From contig NZ_MWUM01000006.1 in the NCBI RefSeq assembly GCF_002028455.1, positions 186,001-250,000 on the forward strand: a DNA stretch of 64,000 bases, in the 5' to 3' direction. Numbering within the stretch: position 1 is the stretch's first letter; each line of letters opens with the position of its first letter. The position numbers were made by a program, and so were the translations under genes. This stretch comes from Zoogloea sp. LCSB751 (GTDB lineage: Bacteria; Pseudomonadota; Gammaproteobacteria; Burkholderiales; Rhodocyclaceae). The notes under the pieces are model-generated. The model was not told where the DNA came from. It made no database searches and worked only from the letters and a program-made list of their open reading frames with translations. Shown here piece after piece: positions 63,179 to 64,000 of this stretch.

Positions 63179-64000
63179 TCAGTGGATCTCACCGACGGCA
63201 AACAGGCGCCGGTGCTCACGCATCGCATATCTATCCGTCATCCCTGCAATATAGTCGGCGATGGCGCGGGGCTTGTCGGCACGGGCCATTTGCTGGTACT
63301 GAGGCGGCAGCAAGCGGGGATCGTCCATGAAGGCCCGAAAAAGATCCCGGATGATGCGCCGGGCCTTGTCGGTCATGCGCAGCACCTGGAAGTGGTGGTA
63401 CAGCGCTTCCCGCAGAAAGGTCTTGAGGACACGCAACTCGGGCAGCACGGCGTCGCTATAGGCCACCAGGCGCGGTGCGGCATGTACGTCATCGAGGGAA
63501 ACCACGCCGGCAGCGGCAATGTTGGCGCGGGTCTGCTCGATGAGGTCCACCGCCATCATGTTGATCATGCGCCGGATGGTTTCGTGGATCAGCCGCCGCC
63601 CGGCGAGGCCCGGATAGGCAGCCTCGACAGCCTCCCGGTTGCGACGGAAGATCGGCACCGCATCGAGTTGCTCGAGGGTGATCAACCCCGAACGCAGCCC
63701 GTCATCCACGTCGTGGTTGTTGTAGGCGATCTCGTCGGCCAGGTTGGCCAGTTGCGCCTCCAGCGAGGGTTGATGCCCCTGCAGGAAACGCTGCCCGATG
63801 TCGCCAAGGAGAGCGGCATTCTTCAGCGAGCAGTGCTTGAGGATCCCTTCGCGGGTCTCATGCATCAGGTTGAGGCCGTTGAACCCGGCGTAGCTCTCCT
63901 CAAGCACGTCCACCGTCCGCAGGGACTGCAGATTGTGCTCGAAGCCACCGAAGTCCTGCATGCAGGCGTGCAAGGCGTCCTGCCCGGCATGGCCGAAGGG
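63179..64000 (-). CDS. dgt: Deoxyguanosinetriphosphate triphosphohydrolase-like protein, N-terminus outside window
   Basis: The C-terminal 273 residues of a dNTPase; the frame is open at base 64000 and reads PFGHAGQDALHACM at the edge, the catalytic H-x3-E/Q-x-AL helix of the HD domain (the family usually has GHTGEDAL, here GHAGQDAL). YNNHDVDDGLRSG carries the second metal-ligand segment, and the remaining helices are of the dGTPase type I family. It converts dGTP to deoxyguanosine and triphosphate. It lies upstream of gltB on the same strand with the gltB promoter in between. Confidence 0.85.
   Translation of the reverse strand, partial: PFGHAGQDALHACMQDFGGFEHNLQSLRTVDVLEESYAGFNGLNLMHETREGILKHCSLKNAALLGDIGQRFLQGHQPSLEAQLANLADEIAYNNHDVDDGLRSGLITLEQLDAVPIFRRNREAVEAAYPGLAGRRLIHETIRRMINMMAVDLIEQTRANIAAAGVVSLDDVHAAPRLVAYSDAVLPELRVLKTFLREALYHHFQVLRMTDKARRIIRDLFRAFMDDPRLLPPQYQQMARADKPRAIADYIAGMTDRYAMREHRRLFAVGEIH

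Overview
The window looks like a chromosomal segment of a high-GC betaproteobacterium, most like the Rhodocyclales (Azospira/Azonexus/Dechloromonas type). This is inferred from gene content (ABC-F of the YbiT type, GltBD, GlmU-GlmS, membrane-bound urate hydroxylase PuuD, MaoC-Pta/AckA, many chemotaxis and two-component genes), not from a database comparison. I saw no CRISPR array, rRNA operon, prophage or intact insertion sequence. Most of it is ordinary dense chromosome. The only clearly accessory-looking stretch is about 49.1-50.5 kb.

Layout. 0-11 kb: a histidine kinase cut by the window edge, a membrane protein, a YbiT-type ABC-F ATPase, a PilZ protein, a manganese riboswitch (yybP-ykoY) controlling a TMEM165/GDT1-type manganese exporter plus an MgtC-like protein, a START-domain protein, a divergent LysR/MFS pair and a methyl-accepting chemotaxis protein. 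11-14 kb: tRNA-Gly and tRNA-Thr, then a 769-residue fusion of a cyclic-nucleotide-binding domain, an acetate-kinase domain and a PduL-type phosphotransacylase domain. 14-17.3 kb (minus strand): a bufferin/HvfA-type copper RiPP operon, running precursor, MNIO (DUF692) enzyme, DUF2063 partner, DoxX, ECF sigma factor and a tiny zinc-finger anti-sigma, with the last five genes joined by 4-base stop/start overlaps.

17.5-27 kb: a CMD-family peroxidase-like protein, a small relic that resembles GlcG, and a purine-catabolic cluster (glycerate kinase, NCS2 permease, AllA, Alc, PuuE, UraD, PuuD, UraH) that would take urate through allantoin to glyoxylate and return glycerate to central metabolism, with a divergent LysR regulator. 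27-33 kb: a sensory block holding a GGDEF-EAL protein overlapping an ODP-like di-iron MBL protein, an Aer-like PAS protein lacking its signalling domain, and a NarXL-like kinase/regulator pair.

33-47 kb: LysR with glutathione-dependent formaldehyde oxidation (adhC-fghA), a Tat-exported class V aminotransferase beside a TonB receptor, a GlxA-type AraC regulator, an orphan soxCD pair, a YafJ-type amidotransferase and a second, related TonB receptor. 47-50.5 kb: a response-regulator/kinase downstream of a 5'-truncated hybrid kinase, then a J-domain protein, a small unknown and an AT-rich palindrome-filled intergenic region. 50.5-64 kb: glmU-glmS, pta(MaoC fusion)-ackA, gltBD with its promoter, and the end of a dGTPase gene.

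REP-type palindromes (core GGGCGAATTCATTCGCCC) recur at four intergenic sites, twice as inverted pairs. The most interesting items are the cNMP-AckA-PduL fusion, the bufferin operon with built-in sigma/anti-sigma, the oxygen-sensor/c-di-GMP block with a truncated Aer, the riboswitch expression platform and the rearrangement near 49.1 kb.
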